From the NCBI RefSeq assembly GCF_031458235.1, contig NZ_JAVDYB010000001.1, positions 3,059,001-3,123,000 on the forward strand: 64,000 nucleotides of DNA, read 5' to 3'. A program made the position numbers and the translations under genes. Every line of letters starts with the position of its first letter. The stretch's first letter is position 1. Below, in pieces: positions 14,700 to 23,383 of this stretch. A model generated the notes under the pieces. The model worked only from the letters and a program-made list of their open reading frames with translations, was not told the origin of the DNA and did not search any database. This DNA comes from Catenuloplanes atrovinosus. GTDB taxonomy: Bacteria; Actinomycetota; Actinomycetes; Mycobacteriales; Micromonosporaceae.

Positions 14700-16063
14700 G
14701 GGACCTTCACACGGCGGTGGGCTGCGAGCCGGTCGAGTGGAACCCGAACCAGACCCGCGACTGGTGGCGATCGTGGACCGCGTCGGACCGCGCATCCGGC
14801 ACGGAGTTCCGCGTCCTGGCCCGCGACGCCTCCGACGGTTGCGTGGCCCTGTGGCTGATCGACGCGAACCCCCCGGTCGTCTACCTCGGCTCGGACGGCC
14901 TGGCCGCCGTGATCGCCACCGATGTGGACGATTACGCGGCCCTGCTGGCATCCGGAGTGTCACCGTCGGACGCGGCCCGGCTATCGTCGTCGCAGCCTCC
15001 GGCAACGGCGGCGCCGGCAGACCCGGCCGACTTCGTGGAGCCGTCCGCCGAGGGGACCTGGCCCTCGCCCCCGCGACGTACCGCAACACCGGTGCGATCA
15101 CCAGACCGGGCGGAACCGTCGGCCGCAGCCACCCGACCGTCGTCGCAGCCTCCGAAGGCAGAGACAGAGCCGGTGCGGCCATCCGCCGACGCGGCCGGGC
15201 CGTCGTGGCCGCAGCCTCCGCAACCGGCGGCACAGACTGCGGAGCCGGTGGGGCCATCCGCCGACGTTGCCGGACCGTCGTGGCCGCAGCCTGCGGAACC
15301 GGCGGTGAAGGCCGCAGAGCCGGTGGAGCCGTCCGCCGAGGCAGCAGGGCCGTCGTGGCCGCAGCCTGCGGAACCCACGGCCCAGGCCGCAGAGCAGGTG
15401 GAGCCGTCCGCCGAAGCGGCAGGGCCGTCGTGGCCGCAGCCTGCGGAACCCACGGCCCAGGCCGCAGAGCAGGTGGAGCGATCCACCGAAGCGGTAAAGG
15501 TTGATCCGCCGGTCACCGCGGGCCCTCACCGGGCAGTCCGCGCCGGCCGGCCGGCTCTGCCGTCCGTGCGGGCCGCGCAGGCGGCATATCCGGAGTTCCC
15601 GGCGTACGCCGCACGGTTGATCCCATCCCCCGCGATCCGCCTCGCCGACGCCGGTGATGCCGCGACGCTGCAGGAACTGATCGCCACCATGGGCTACGAC
15701 GTGCCGGCCGCGGAGATCACCTCCCGGCTCGGTGGGCTGCTCGGCGAATCGAACGTCGTCTACGTCGCCGTCACCGACCGGGTCGTCGGCTGGGTCCACG
15801 TCCTGATCGGTCACAGTCTCATCGTCGGCACCCGCGCCGAACTCGGCGGGCTCGCCGTCTCCGCCGACGCCCAGCGCACCGGAGCCGGCGCCGCACTGCT
15901 CGCCACCGCCGAGCGCTGGGCCACCAGACACGGCGCGACCAGCATGTACGTCCGATCCGGCAGTGACCGGACGGCCGCGCACGCCTTCTACCACCGGCAC
16001 GGCTACACCACCCGCAAGACCCAACTGGCGCTCACCAAACCGCTGCCCGCGTCCTCAGGCTGA
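14696..16063 (+). CDS. GNAT acetyltransferase with N-terminal domain and 25-residue tandem repeats
   Basis: A 455-residue protein starting at a GTG that overlaps the previous stop (GTGA). Residues 1-95 are a small domain (EPVEWNPNQTRDWWRSW, VVYLGSDGLAAVIATDVDDYAALLASG) that I do not recognise. Residues 100-270 are Pro/Ala/Glu-rich with four 25-residue repeats around AGPSWPQPAEP. Residues 310-455 are a GNAT domain with the acetyl-CoA loop AELGGLAVSADAQRTGAGAALL and HAFYHRHGYTT. The linker probably varies in length between strains. Substrate unknown. Confidence 0.8.
   Translation: MRDLHTAVGCEPVEWNPNQTRDWWRSWTASDRASGTEFRVLARDASDGCVALWLIDANPPVVYLGSDGLAAVIATDVDDYAALLASGVSPSDAARLSSSQPPATAAPADPADFVEPSAEGTWPSPPRRTATPVRSPDRAEPSAAATRPSSQPPKAETEPVRPSADAAGPSWPQPPQPAAQTAEPVGPSADVAGPSWPQPAEPAVKAAEPVEPSAEAAGPSWPQPAEPTAQAAEQVEPSAEAAGPSWPQPAEPTAQAAEQVERSTEAVKVDPPVTAGPHRAVRAGRPALPSVRAAQAAYPEFPAYAARLIPSPAIRLADAGDAATLQELIATMGYDVPAAEITSRLGGLLGESNVVYVAVTDRVVGWVHVLIGHSLIVGTRAELGGLAVSADAQRTGAGAALLATAERWATRHGATSMYVRSGSDRTAAHAFYHRHGYTTRKTQLALTKPLPASSG
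15176..15475 (+). repeat. four 75-bp in-frame tandem repeats
   Basis: Four consecutive 75-bp units encode residues 161-260 of the acetyltransferase; the last two are almost identical and the first two diverged. Weaker copies precede and follow. Near-identity of adjacent units indicates recent expansion. Confidence 0.85.
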
Positions 16064-16557
16064 GTCACCACCACGTCGCCGGATCTCCGGGCTCTGGGAG
16101 AACCGCGCGCGGCCACGACGCTCGGTGCACGTAATCGCCGCCCACCGGCTGCGGCCGAGGCGCCATCTCGCCGCACCAAGATCGCCGCCGGGTGCTGCCG
16201 GAGGAGGGAGGGCGGCCGGCCGAACACCGCATCGCGCTGCCTCCTGAAACACCGCCCGGCAGGACCTGCCCATCCCGTCGCCGCCGCAGATCGACGCTGG
16301 CGGCCGCGCCGGTGATCGCGCCGAGAGCCCGGTCAACCGAGAACCAGCGTGACCGTCGCGTCGCTGCCGGAGACCGGCACCGGTCCGCGCCGGTGATGGC
16401 CGCCGGGAGTCCGTCAGCCAAGAGTCAGCGTGACGGTCCCGTCGGCGCCGGTGCGACGATCGCGTCCGGAGCAGGTCAACCAACAGCCCGCGTGACCGTC
16501 CCGTCGCCGCCGGAGACCGCGCGCGGGCCGCGCCGGTGATGGACGCAGGGAGTCCGG
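16064..16557. repeat. gene-free region with copies of the neighbouring gene's 3' end
   Basis: I see no gene here. The last 23 bp of the minus-strand membrane protein gene, including its stop codon (complement starting TCAGCC...CAGCGTGACCG at 16558), recur as diverged copies at about 16333, 16414 and 16476. Spacers of about 60-80 bp contain CGCCGG-rich sequence. This looks like serial duplication of the gene's tail. Confidence 0.65.
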
Positions 16558-18885
16558 TCAGCCGAGTGTCAGCGTGACCGTTCCGTCGTCGGCGAAGGTC
16601 GCGGAACCGGTCACGTTGAACTCGATGGTGCCGGTCCGCTCGGTGCCGTCCAGCATCGAGGCGCGGTAGTCGACGGTGCCCGAAGACGTGGTGACCACCT
16701 CGGATCCGTGCAGGTCCACGTGAGGCGGGCGGCGCAGATCGTACGTCACCCGGTCGACCATGACCAGCTGCGTGCCGGCCAGGTCGAACGGGCAGTCGGT
16801 CATGAACGGGTCGGTGCGCGCGGTGCACGCGGACAACCCGGCCTCCAGGGCGTCGGTGATCCGGTCACGCGCGGACGCGGACAGCACCGGCTCCGCAGCG
16901 ACTTCGGCCGTCCCGCCGAGCACCACCACAGTCGTCCGTGTGGCCCGGTAGGTGTCGGACGGGTCGGCGACGGCCAGCGGATAGCGGGCCGGGAACGCCG
17001 GGAGCATCCGCCCGGCCGATACCGTGACGCCCGCGACCGTGACCGGCATGCCGGCATCGGTCACGGAGACCGCGCCGAGCTCGGACACCACCCGCCACCG
17101 GTCGAACAGGCCGTATCGGCGCTCTTCCGAGGCCAGCGTCAGCGTCAGCAGCTGCTCCTCGCCGCCGAGCGTGAACGAGGTGGCCACCTGTGCGCGGGCG
17201 CCGTCGACCACGGTGGACACGATCCGCACGTCGTCCGGGCGGGTGACGCCGGTCGCGCGCAGCACCGCGTCGGTCAGCAGCGGGCCCGAGGCCGTGCCGG
17301 TCCGCTCGGCCATCGCCGCGGCGGCGTCGCCCCTGGACACGGCCCGCAGGTACGCCAGCGCGACCCGGTCCGGGCCGAACTCCGACCGGTTCACCACCAC
17401 GATGCCGGTCAGCGCCAGCGCGGGCACCACCAGTGCGGCCGCGGTCGCGACGATGACGCCGGTGCGGACCCGGGCCGTGCCGAAGAAGACCGCGCGCCAC
17501 GAGTCGTGGACCGGCATCGTCTCCGCCGCGCTCCGGAACAGCAGCGCCAGGTCCGGCGCCACCCGTGCCGAGGCCGCGAGCAGCCCGCCCCAGACCAGCC
17601 CGGCGATGACCGCGCCGAGCAGCGACGGCCCGGCCTCCACGGACGCGAACGTGATCTCCGCCGTGACCCGCCCGGCGACGGCGAGGAGCGTGACCGATGC
17701 GGCGGTGAGCCCGATGGTCGCGGCGGCACTCGTGCGCGCACCGACCGGGCGGGCCAGCGCGTGCCGGACCGCCGCGACCAGCGCGGCCACGGCCGGCACG
17801 AGCAGCAGCAGGCTCCACCACGACGGCCGCGTGACCAGCGTCAGCCCGTCTACGACCTCCACCATCGAGGGTACGGACACGGTGACCGGCACGCCGAGCA
17901 GTACCAGCAGCGCCGACGGCAACGCGACCAGGCCACCGAGGACCGCCCAGTGCGAACCGGTCGCGGCCAGCACGACCCCGACCACCGCGGTGCCGAGCAG
18001 CAGCGCGACCGTGAACCTGCCCAGCAGCGCGGCCGCATCGGCCAGCGGACGCAGCGACCGTGGCGCCACGGCGGGCGTGACCGTCAGCCGAGCCGCCACG
18101 GTGACGGCTATGACGAGGGCGAACACGGGCACGGCGGTCGGCAGCGGCGCCAGCCCGGCGGTCACCCGCCCGTCCACGGACTGCACGGCGTTCAGCACGC
18201 CGGCGCCGGTGACCAGCGCGGTGACCGTGCCGGCGGTGATCGCGGTGCGGGCGAGCAGCGCCCCCCGCACCGGGGACGGCCGCAGCCGCTCGTCCCGGAT
18301 CGCGAGCCCGGCCAGCGGCCCGGCGATCGCGACCGTGAGCAGCACCGGGAGCACCTGCAGGCGCAGGTCGGCGACCACGGCGACGCCGGGCAGCAGGTCC
18401 GCACCGGCGCTCAGCGAGCCGCCGAGCGCGAGCCCGATCAGCGTGACGGCGGCGGTCAGCCAGCCCGCGAGGTCGCTGTCGGAGCCCCGCAGCAGCGTGG
18501 CCGCGGCCGTGGCGAACACCGCGGTCAGTACGGCGCCGGCCGTCACCGTGACCGCCGCGCCGTGCCAGGCGCCGGAGAACAGGTCACGCCAGCGCAGCGC
18601 GGGCGTCGCCGCCGGCGGCGTGGACGCCGGGGCGGGCGTGGAGATCAGCAGCGGCTGCGGTTCGGGCTCACGGTCGACCGGCCCGTTCTGCCGCGAGGGC
18701 GGCACCACGATCCCGTCCAGTACCGTGACCGATCCGCCGCCGGCCTGCCCGGCGAATGAGCCACCACGTTGGGTCGCCAGCGGCGTGAACCGCCCCGGGC
18801 CGCGCGACGGGAAGCGGGCGCCGCAGTTCGCGCAGAGCACGGCGGCGTCGGCGGGTCGCGGCGACCCACACGCAGAGCAGGACAT
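16558..18885 (-). CDS. large membrane protein with N-terminal zinc ribbon
   Basis: A 775-residue protein. The N-terminus is a zinc-ribbon (CSACGSPRPADAAVLCANCG: two CxxC pairs), then a Pro-rich linker. About twelve hydrophobic segments follow between residues 100 and 500 (for example TVTAGAVLTAVFATAAATLL, LLLLVPAVAALVAAV), and then a roughly 270-residue C-terminal domain that is probably extracytoplasmic (RVALAYLRAVSRGDAAAAMAERTG...). ATG 18885 is preceded by GAGGTG. I recognise no enzyme motif; a zinc ribbon plus TM plus outer domain suggests an envelope or sensor role. Its 3' end is copied downstream at 16332-16500. Confidence 0.75.
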   Translation of the reverse strand: MSCSACGSPRPADAAVLCANCGARFPSRGPGRFTPLATQRGGSFAGQAGGGSVTVLDGIVVPPSRQNGPVDREPEPQPLLISTPAPASTPPAATPALRWRDLFSGAWHGAAVTVTAGAVLTAVFATAAATLLRGSDSDLAGWLTAAVTLIGLALGGSLSAGADLLPGVAVVADLRLQVLPVLLTVAIAGPLAGLAIRDERLRPSPVRGALLARTAITAGTVTALVTGAGVLNAVQSVDGRVTAGLAPLPTAVPVFALVIAVTVAARLTVTPAVAPRSLRPLADAAALLGRFTVALLLGTAVVGVVLAATGSHWAVLGGLVALPSALLVLLGVPVTVSVPSMVEVVDGLTLVTRPSWWSLLLLVPAVAALVAAVRHALARPVGARTSAAATIGLTAASVTLLAVAGRVTAEITFASVEAGPSLLGAVIAGLVWGGLLAASARVAPDLALLFRSAAETMPVHDSWRAVFFGTARVRTGVIVATAAALVVPALALTGIVVVNRSEFGPDRVALAYLRAVSRGDAAAAMAERTGTASGPLLTDAVLRATGVTRPDDVRIVSTVVDGARAQVATSFTLGGEEQLLTLTLASEERRYGLFDRWRVVSELGAVSVTDAGMPVTVAGVTVSAGRMLPAFPARYPLAVADPSDTYRATRTTVVVLGGTAEVAAEPVLSASARDRITDALEAGLSACTARTDPFMTDCPFDLAGTQLVMVDRVTYDLRRPPHVDLHGSEVVTTSSGTVDYRASMLDGTERTGTIEFNVTGSATFADDGTVTLTLG

Positions 18886-19047
18886 CTGGGGCACCTCGCG
18901 CGCTGATCCGGGGTTTCGCGCAACTGTCGGCACCCCCACCCCGCACCTGAGCGGAAACCGAACCCACCACCGTTCCCCGACAGGTGACGGGCAGCCGCGA
19001 CGCGGAAGGGCGCACCCGGTGGACCGCGCCGCTCATCCGCGGCGATG

Positions 19048-20253
19048 TCAGCCGTGTGCATGACCGTCAGCCTGCGCCGTGCGCAGCCGTGGGACCGGCG
19101 TGCGGACCCGGGCCGCGACCAGCAGGGTCACCGTGATGGACAGCACCGCCATCACCGTGATCGCGGACGCCGCCGAGCCCAGCACCTCCGCGGCCACGCC
19201 CGCGATGCCAGCGCCGACCGCCTGCATGCCCATCATCAACGACAAGTGCAGGCCCAGCGCCTGGCCCCGCAGGTCGTCCGGGGTGAGGGCGATCAGCCGC
19301 TCCTGCAGCACCAGCGTGCCCGAGTAGCCGACCGACGCGACCGCGGTGAGCGACACGGCGAGCCACAGCGGGAGGCCGAGCGCGAACAGCAGGTAGGGCG
19401 CGGCCAGCAGCAGGCGCAGGAACGCGCCGGCCCGCTCGCGCCACGCGGGCGGCAGGAACCGGCCGGCGAGGATGTCGCCGGCGAGCATGCCGAGCGCGGC
19501 GGCGGCCAGCAGCACGCCGGCGTGCCGTGGCGCGTAGGGGACGAACAGCGCCTCGCAGCCGACGATCAGGCCGTTCGGTACGCAGAGCGCGACCAGTACG
19601 TACCGGCGGGGCACCGACGAGAACAGTCGCGCGTTGGCCCGCCAGGTCGCCGCCGGTGAGGGCCGTCCGGACGCGCGCGGCGGACGGGAGCGCAGGCCGA
19701 GCGCGGCGATGACGGCGCCGAACAGCTGGCAGGCGGCGGCCAGCAGCAGCACGCCGCGTGGCGGGACGACGGCGAGCAGCGCGCCGCCGACCGTGAAGCC
19801 GAGGATCTGCACGGACCCGACCGCCATGTTGAGCACCGACCGGCCCAGCAGGTAGCCGTCCGCGGGCAGGATCTCGGTGAGCAGGCCGAGCCGGGCGCCG
19901 CCGGCTACGGACGCGACCAGGCCCATCACGCCGAGCACGCCGAACATCGCGGCGATCGGCAGGCCCGGGATCGCCAGCACGGCCAGGCACAGCGCGGACC
20001 CGGCGGCGACGGACGCGAGCGCGGCGCGTGGCGGCACCCGGTCCGCCACGGACAGCAGCAGCGTGGCGCCGAGTAACTGCGCGGCCGCGGGCCCGAACAT
20101 GCTGATCGCGCTGAGCAGCGGCGAGCCGGTTGCGGCGAACACGACCGTGGCGAGCGCGAGCCCGCCGATCGTGGTCGCGGACGCGCCGGCGCAGGCGACC
20201 GCGAACAGCGGCGTGAACTCGGACGTCCGGAAGAGCGCACCGTAGGTATGCAT
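19048..20253 (-). CDS. MFS transporter
   Basis: A 401-residue major facilitator protein with about twelve membrane segments. The A-like motif between TM2 and TM3 reads LLLSVADRVPPRAAL, and the large central loop contains LRSRPPRASGRPSPAATWRANARLF. The sequence resembles actinobacterial drug/proton antiporters of the EntS/MFS_3 kind. It is divergent from a DUF5937/ArsR-type regulator, a recurrent pairing in streptomycetes, so it is likely derepressed by its substrate. Substrate unknown. Confidence 0.87.
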   Translation of the reverse strand: MHTYGALFRTSEFTPLFAVACAGASATTIGGLALATVVFAATGSPLLSAISMFGPAAAQLLGATLLLSVADRVPPRAALASVAAGSALCLAVLAIPGLPIAAMFGVLGVMGLVASVAGGARLGLLTEILPADGYLLGRSVLNMAVGSVQILGFTVGGALLAVVPPRGVLLLAAACQLFGAVIAALGLRSRPPRASGRPSPAATWRANARLFSSVPRRYVLVALCVPNGLIVGCEALFVPYAPRHAGVLLAAAALGMLAGDILAGRFLPPAWRERAGAFLRLLLAAPYLLFALGLPLWLAVSLTAVASVGYSGTLVLQERLIALTPDDLRGQALGLHLSLMMGMQAVGAGIAGVAAEVLGSAASAITVMAVLSITVTLLVAARVRTPVPRLRTAQADGHAHG

Positions 20254-20293
20254 GATCGGCAGTCTCCGGGGGACGTCGTGACCGCCGTTAATC

Positions 20294-20311
20294 TTTCGCG
20301 GGGAGGCGAAA
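20294..20311. promoter_or_regulatory. inverted repeat in the MFS/ArsR intergenic gap
   Basis: TTTCGC (20294-20299) and GCGAAA (20306-20311) flank GGGGAG, which also serves as the ribosome binding site of the regulator starting at 20319. A candidate autoregulatory operator. Confidence 0.4.
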
Positions 20312-20318
20312 CGACACG

Positions 20319-21317
20319 ATGACGTGGTGGCAGATCGACACCGAGACGCTGGCCGGCGCCCGGTTCGTGATCTCGCCGTGCGCGGAGGCGACCGCGACGC
20401 TGCTGCGCCTGCACAAGCGGGACGGCCCGGCCGGGGACGCGTACCGCCGCATGCTGGAGAACCGGCCCGACCTGCGACTGGTGCTCGCGGCGGCGATGCG
20501 GCCCGGCTGGGTCGCCGACTTCGTGACTCCGCCGCAGGCGGAGACCGAACGCCCGCTCGCCGAGGAACTGGACCTGATCCGGCGCACCCCGGACGCGCGT
20601 GCCCGCGCCGACATCGCCCGCGCCCTCGCGCTCACCGGCGGTCCCCCGCCACCGGACGCGCTCGACGGCCTCTCGCCCGGCCCGCTCGTCGCCGGCCTGC
20701 TGGAACGGGTCTGGGAGACGATCATCGCGCCGGACTGGGCACGCCGGCGGCGGATCCTGGAGGCGGACGTGGTCGCCCGGACCCGGCAGGTCACGCAGGG
20801 CGGCTGGGTCGCCGCGTTCGCGGACCTGAAGGCGGACATGCGGTGGCTCGGCAACGGCCGGCTGCAGATCAACGCGGCCCGGTACCCGTCGCGCGACGTG
20901 TCCGGCACCCTGCTGTTCGTGCCCGTCACGGTCGGACCCGGCTGGGTCGCCTGGGACGAGCACGACCCCACCCGTCACGCTATCGCGTATCCGGCGTCCG
21001 CACCGCTGGCCGAGACCGGGCCCGCGCGGCCCGCACCGGACGCGCTCGCCCACCTGCTCGGCCCGGTCCGCGCCCGGCTGCTCACGCTGGTCGACCCGCC
21101 GAAGTCCACCACGCAGCTGGTGGCGCTGACCGGGTTGGCGCTCGGCAGCGTCGGCCGTCACCTGGGCATCCTGCTCGATGCCGGCTTGGTCCTGCGCCGC
21201 CGCGCCGGCCGGTCGGTCCTCTACTCGCTGACCGAGGCCGGCCGCACGCTGCTGCGGGCATCACGAGCATCGGCGGGTACGCCGGCGCGGGGCAGACGTC
21301 CGCCCGCCCCGCGCTGA
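20319..21317 (+). CDS. ArsR-type regulator with DUF5937 domain
   Basis: A 332-residue regulator. Residues 1-235 resemble the DUF5937 domain (VISPCAEATATLLRLH, TRQVTQGGWVAAFADLKADMRW). Residues 245-315 are an ArsR winged helix (RARLLTLVDPPKSTTQLVALTGLALGSVGRHLGILLDAGLVLRRRAGRSVLYSLTEAG). These proteins usually repress a divergent MFS exporter, as found here. The C-terminal tail after residue 318 is basic and proline-rich. ATG 20319 follows GGGGAGG with good spacing. Confidence 0.85.
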   Translation: MTWWQIDTETLAGARFVISPCAEATATLLRLHKRDGPAGDAYRRMLENRPDLRLVLAAAMRPGWVADFVTPPQAETERPLAEELDLIRRTPDARARADIARALALTGGPPPPDALDGLSPGPLVAGLLERVWETIIAPDWARRRRILEADVVARTRQVTQGGWVAAFADLKADMRWLGNGRLQINAARYPSRDVSGTLLFVPVTVGPGWVAWDEHDPTRHAIAYPASAPLAETGPARPAPDALAHLLGPVRARLLTLVDPPKSTTQLVALTGLALGSVGRHLGILLDAGLVLRRRAGRSVLYSLTEAGRTLLRASRASAGTPARGRRPPAPR

Positions 21318-21375
21318 CGGTCACGACGTCGTGGCGGCCGGGCCGTTCGGCGCGACGGACCGGGCGCCACGCTGA

Positions 21376-22197
21376 TCAGCCGGCGGCGTCCAGCGCCGGG
21401 ATGATCATCTCCTCCTCGTAGCGCAGGTGCGCCTCCAACTGCTCGATCAGGCGCTCCACCTGCGGCAGCGGGTTCTCCGTGCGGACCGCGGTCTCCAGCT
21501 CGTCGATCAGCGTGGCGATCGTGGCGTGTTCGGTGCGCAACCGGTCGACGACCGGCTCCAGCTCCGGCGCCCTGTCCAGCACCATCGGGAAGATGCCGCC
21601 GTCCTCACCCCGGTGGTGGAAGTGCAGGCCGCCGCAGACCGCCAGGCAGTTGACCCGCAGTTGCGCGGCCAGCGTGGCACCGCCGGAGCCGGCGACCTCC
21701 GCGCGGACCAGCTTCAGCTCCCGCCGGAACGCGTCGTGGATCGCCAGCAGCATCTGGCCGAACGAGCCGCCCACCAGCGGCGGGCCCTGCTGGGCGTTGC
21801 GCAGCGCCACGACGGGCAGCACCCGGGTGGTCTTGCGCTGGTAGTCGGCGTACCCGGGCAGCACCTCGACGATCCGGGCGAAGAGCCGGTCCCGCTCCGC
21901 GCCGGTGATCACCTCGGCGTCGGCCGGGTAGGTGAAGATGCCGTCCTCCACCGTGACCCGCGGATTGGCCCGGAGGTTGTGGTACCACTCCGGGTGCCGG
22001 TCGCCGCCGCCCGCGGAGCCGATCACGAGCAGCCGGCCGGGCTCCTCGTCGGGCACGTACCCGACCAGGACGGTGTGCGGGCGCCCGGTGCGGGCGCCGG
22101 TGGTGGTGAGCAGCAGCAGCCGGGCGTCGCCGAAGAACGCGACCCGGCCCCGGTTCGCCTGGAACTCGTCAATGTTGCGAGAATTGAAGTCAGACAC
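21376..22197 (-). CDS. F420-type nitroreductase fused to a hemerythrin domain
   Basis: A 272-residue fusion. Residues 1-135 match deazaflavin (F420)-dependent nitroreductases of the Ddn family (ARLLLLTTTGARTGRPHTVLVGYV, GGGDRHPEWYHNLRANPRVTVEDG). Residues 145-272 form a hemerythrin-like four-helix bundle with iron-ligand motifs (IHDAF, LHFHHRGEDGGIFPMV, LRTEHATIATLIDELE, LEAHLRYEEEMIIPAL). The GTG at 22197 gives the usual VSDFNSRNIDEF start. The pairing suggests an oxygen- or NO-responsive F420 enzyme; that is inference. Confidence 0.87.
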   Translation of the reverse strand: MSDFNSRNIDEFQANRGRVAFFGDARLLLLTTTGARTGRPHTVLVGYVPDEEPGRLLVIGSAGGGDRHPEWYHNLRANPRVTVEDGIFTYPADAEVITGAERDRLFARIVEVLPGYADYQRKTTRVLPVVALRNAQQGPPLVGGSFGQMLLAIHDAFRRELKLVRAEVAGSGGATLAAQLRVNCLAVCGGLHFHHRGEDGGIFPMVLDRAPELEPVVDRLRTEHATIATLIDELETAVRTENPLPQVERLIEQLEAHLRYEEEMIIPALDAAG

Positions 22198-22376
22198 GCG
22201 CGCTGTATCCCCTGTCTGTTTCGCGGCGCTCGGATGTGTGGTCGAGGCGTGCGGTGCAGACAGGGAGGGGCGGGCCACGGGCCCGCCGAGGGATCACGCG
22301 CCGGCCGGGCGCCCGATCCGGTAATGGCCAAAGGCCGACCCGGCAGTCACGGTTGGTGACTCTAGCGGTGCCCCGG

Positions 22377-22772
22377 TCAGCTCAGCAACCCGCTGTCCCT
22401 AAGGTGACCGATGATGCGGCGGGTGGCCGCGGACGTCCGGTCACGATCGTGGTAGCCGAGCCAGGCCAGCTCCGCGATCTCCGCCGAGGGCGTGGGCGCG
22501 CCGGCGCAGTCCGCGGTGTAGCAGGTCATCCGCACCAGCACGTCGGACTTCCCGTCGGCCGGCGCGTCGAACACGCCGGCCGGGACCGCGGTCGCCGGGT
22601 CGATCACCACGGTCAGTTCCTCGGCGATCTCCCGGACCAGCGTGTCCACGTCGGACTCCCCCGGCTCCCGCTTCCCGCCCGGCACGTAGAACAGCTCCCT
22701 GCCGTGCGAGCGGGCGGTCAGCAGCCGCCGGTTCTCGATGTGGAGCCAGGCGACCTTGTCGATGACGCGCAT
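22377..22772 (-). CDS. NUDIX hydrolase
   Basis: A 131-residue NUDIX protein. The Nudix box runs from GGKREPGES through REIAEEL (G-x5-E-x7-RE-x2-EE), and the segment before it (LLTARSHGRELFYVPGGKRE) fits the substrate-binding strand. Family members hydrolyse nucleoside diphosphate derivatives; the substrate cannot be told from the sequence. ATG 22772 gives MRVIDKVAWLHIENRRLL, a canonical start. It is divergent from the DUF6924-like gene at 22914. Confidence 0.88.
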   Translation of the reverse strand: MRVIDKVAWLHIENRRLLTARSHGRELFYVPGGKREPGESDVDTLVREIAEELTVVIDPATAVPAGVFDAPADGKSDVLVRMTCYTADCAGAPTPSAEIAELAWLGYHDRDRTSAATRRIIGHLRDSGLLS

Positions 22773-22913
22773 GGCGCGATTGTGCACCCCGGACCCGAAA
22801 GGGTGTGGCGCGGCGGACGGTCCACCGAAGGGTGCGCAGCTCACCGCGTTGTAGTCTGGCGCCCGCCCCGCCGCGCGGGGTACGGCACCTGACCCGATTT
22901 CCCCGAGGACACG

Positions 22914-23327
22914 ATGACCCTCCCGATCCCCCCGGACGCGCAAGGCCTGCTGCTCCGCACCGACTTCACGGACGACGCGGCCTGGGACACGTTCCGGAAG
23001 ACGCTGCAGCGTCACCTGGACGACTACCGCGCCTCGATGCTGTTCGTCGACGACCGCGCCCACGCGGGCCTGACCCCCGGTGGCCTGGTCCGGCTGGCCG
23101 AGGGCGACGAGGACCTCGCGTTCGCGTTCCTCGCCGACGAGGAGGCGATCAACGACCCGGAGCACCCGGTCATCGCGGTCGATCTGGCCGACGAACCCGG
23201 CCGGGCATTCCGCGTGGTCGCGTCCGAGCTGTTCAGCGTGCAGACCAACCTGGACCTCGCCACCACGGACTTCGCCGACTTCGCCCGGATGGCCGGCCGT
23301 GACGGCGTGTACCGCGGCGGCGCCTGA
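22914..23327 (+). CDS. DUF6924-like hypothetical protein
   Basis: A 137-residue acidic, soluble protein. The N-terminus LPIPPDAQGLLLRTDFTDDAAWDTFRKTL and the C-terminus FRVVASELFSVQTNLDLATTDFADFARMAGRDGVYRGG match what I know of DUF6924 proteins of actinomycetes, which have no assigned function. It is monocistronic, ending in a hairpin shared with the convergent methyltransferase gene. ATG 22914 follows CCGAGGACACG, a modest ribosome binding site. Confidence 0.75.
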   Translation: MTLPIPPDAQGLLLRTDFTDDAAWDTFRKTLQRHLDDYRASMLFVDDRAHAGLTPGGLVRLAEGDEDLAFAFLADEEAINDPEHPVIAVDLADEPGRAFRVVASELFSVQTNLDLATTDFADFARMAGRDGVYRGGA

Positions 23328-23337
23328 CCCCGGTGTC

Positions 23338-23383
23338 GGCGTGACCGTTCGGTGATCGAGGCCGGCGCCGGATCGGTCACGCC
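23338..23383. terminator. hairpin between convergent genes
   Basis: GGCGTGACCG (23338-23347) and CGGTCACGCC (23374-23383) are perfect 10-bp arms between the DUF6924-like gene and the methyltransferase, whose stop lies inside the right arm. Likely a bidirectional terminator. Confidence 0.5.

Noticed and set aside
15098-16024. Leu/Arg-rich minus-strand frame opposite the acetyltransferase
   Set aside because: It follows the 75-bp repeat and has no domain; the plus strand has a GNAT signature.
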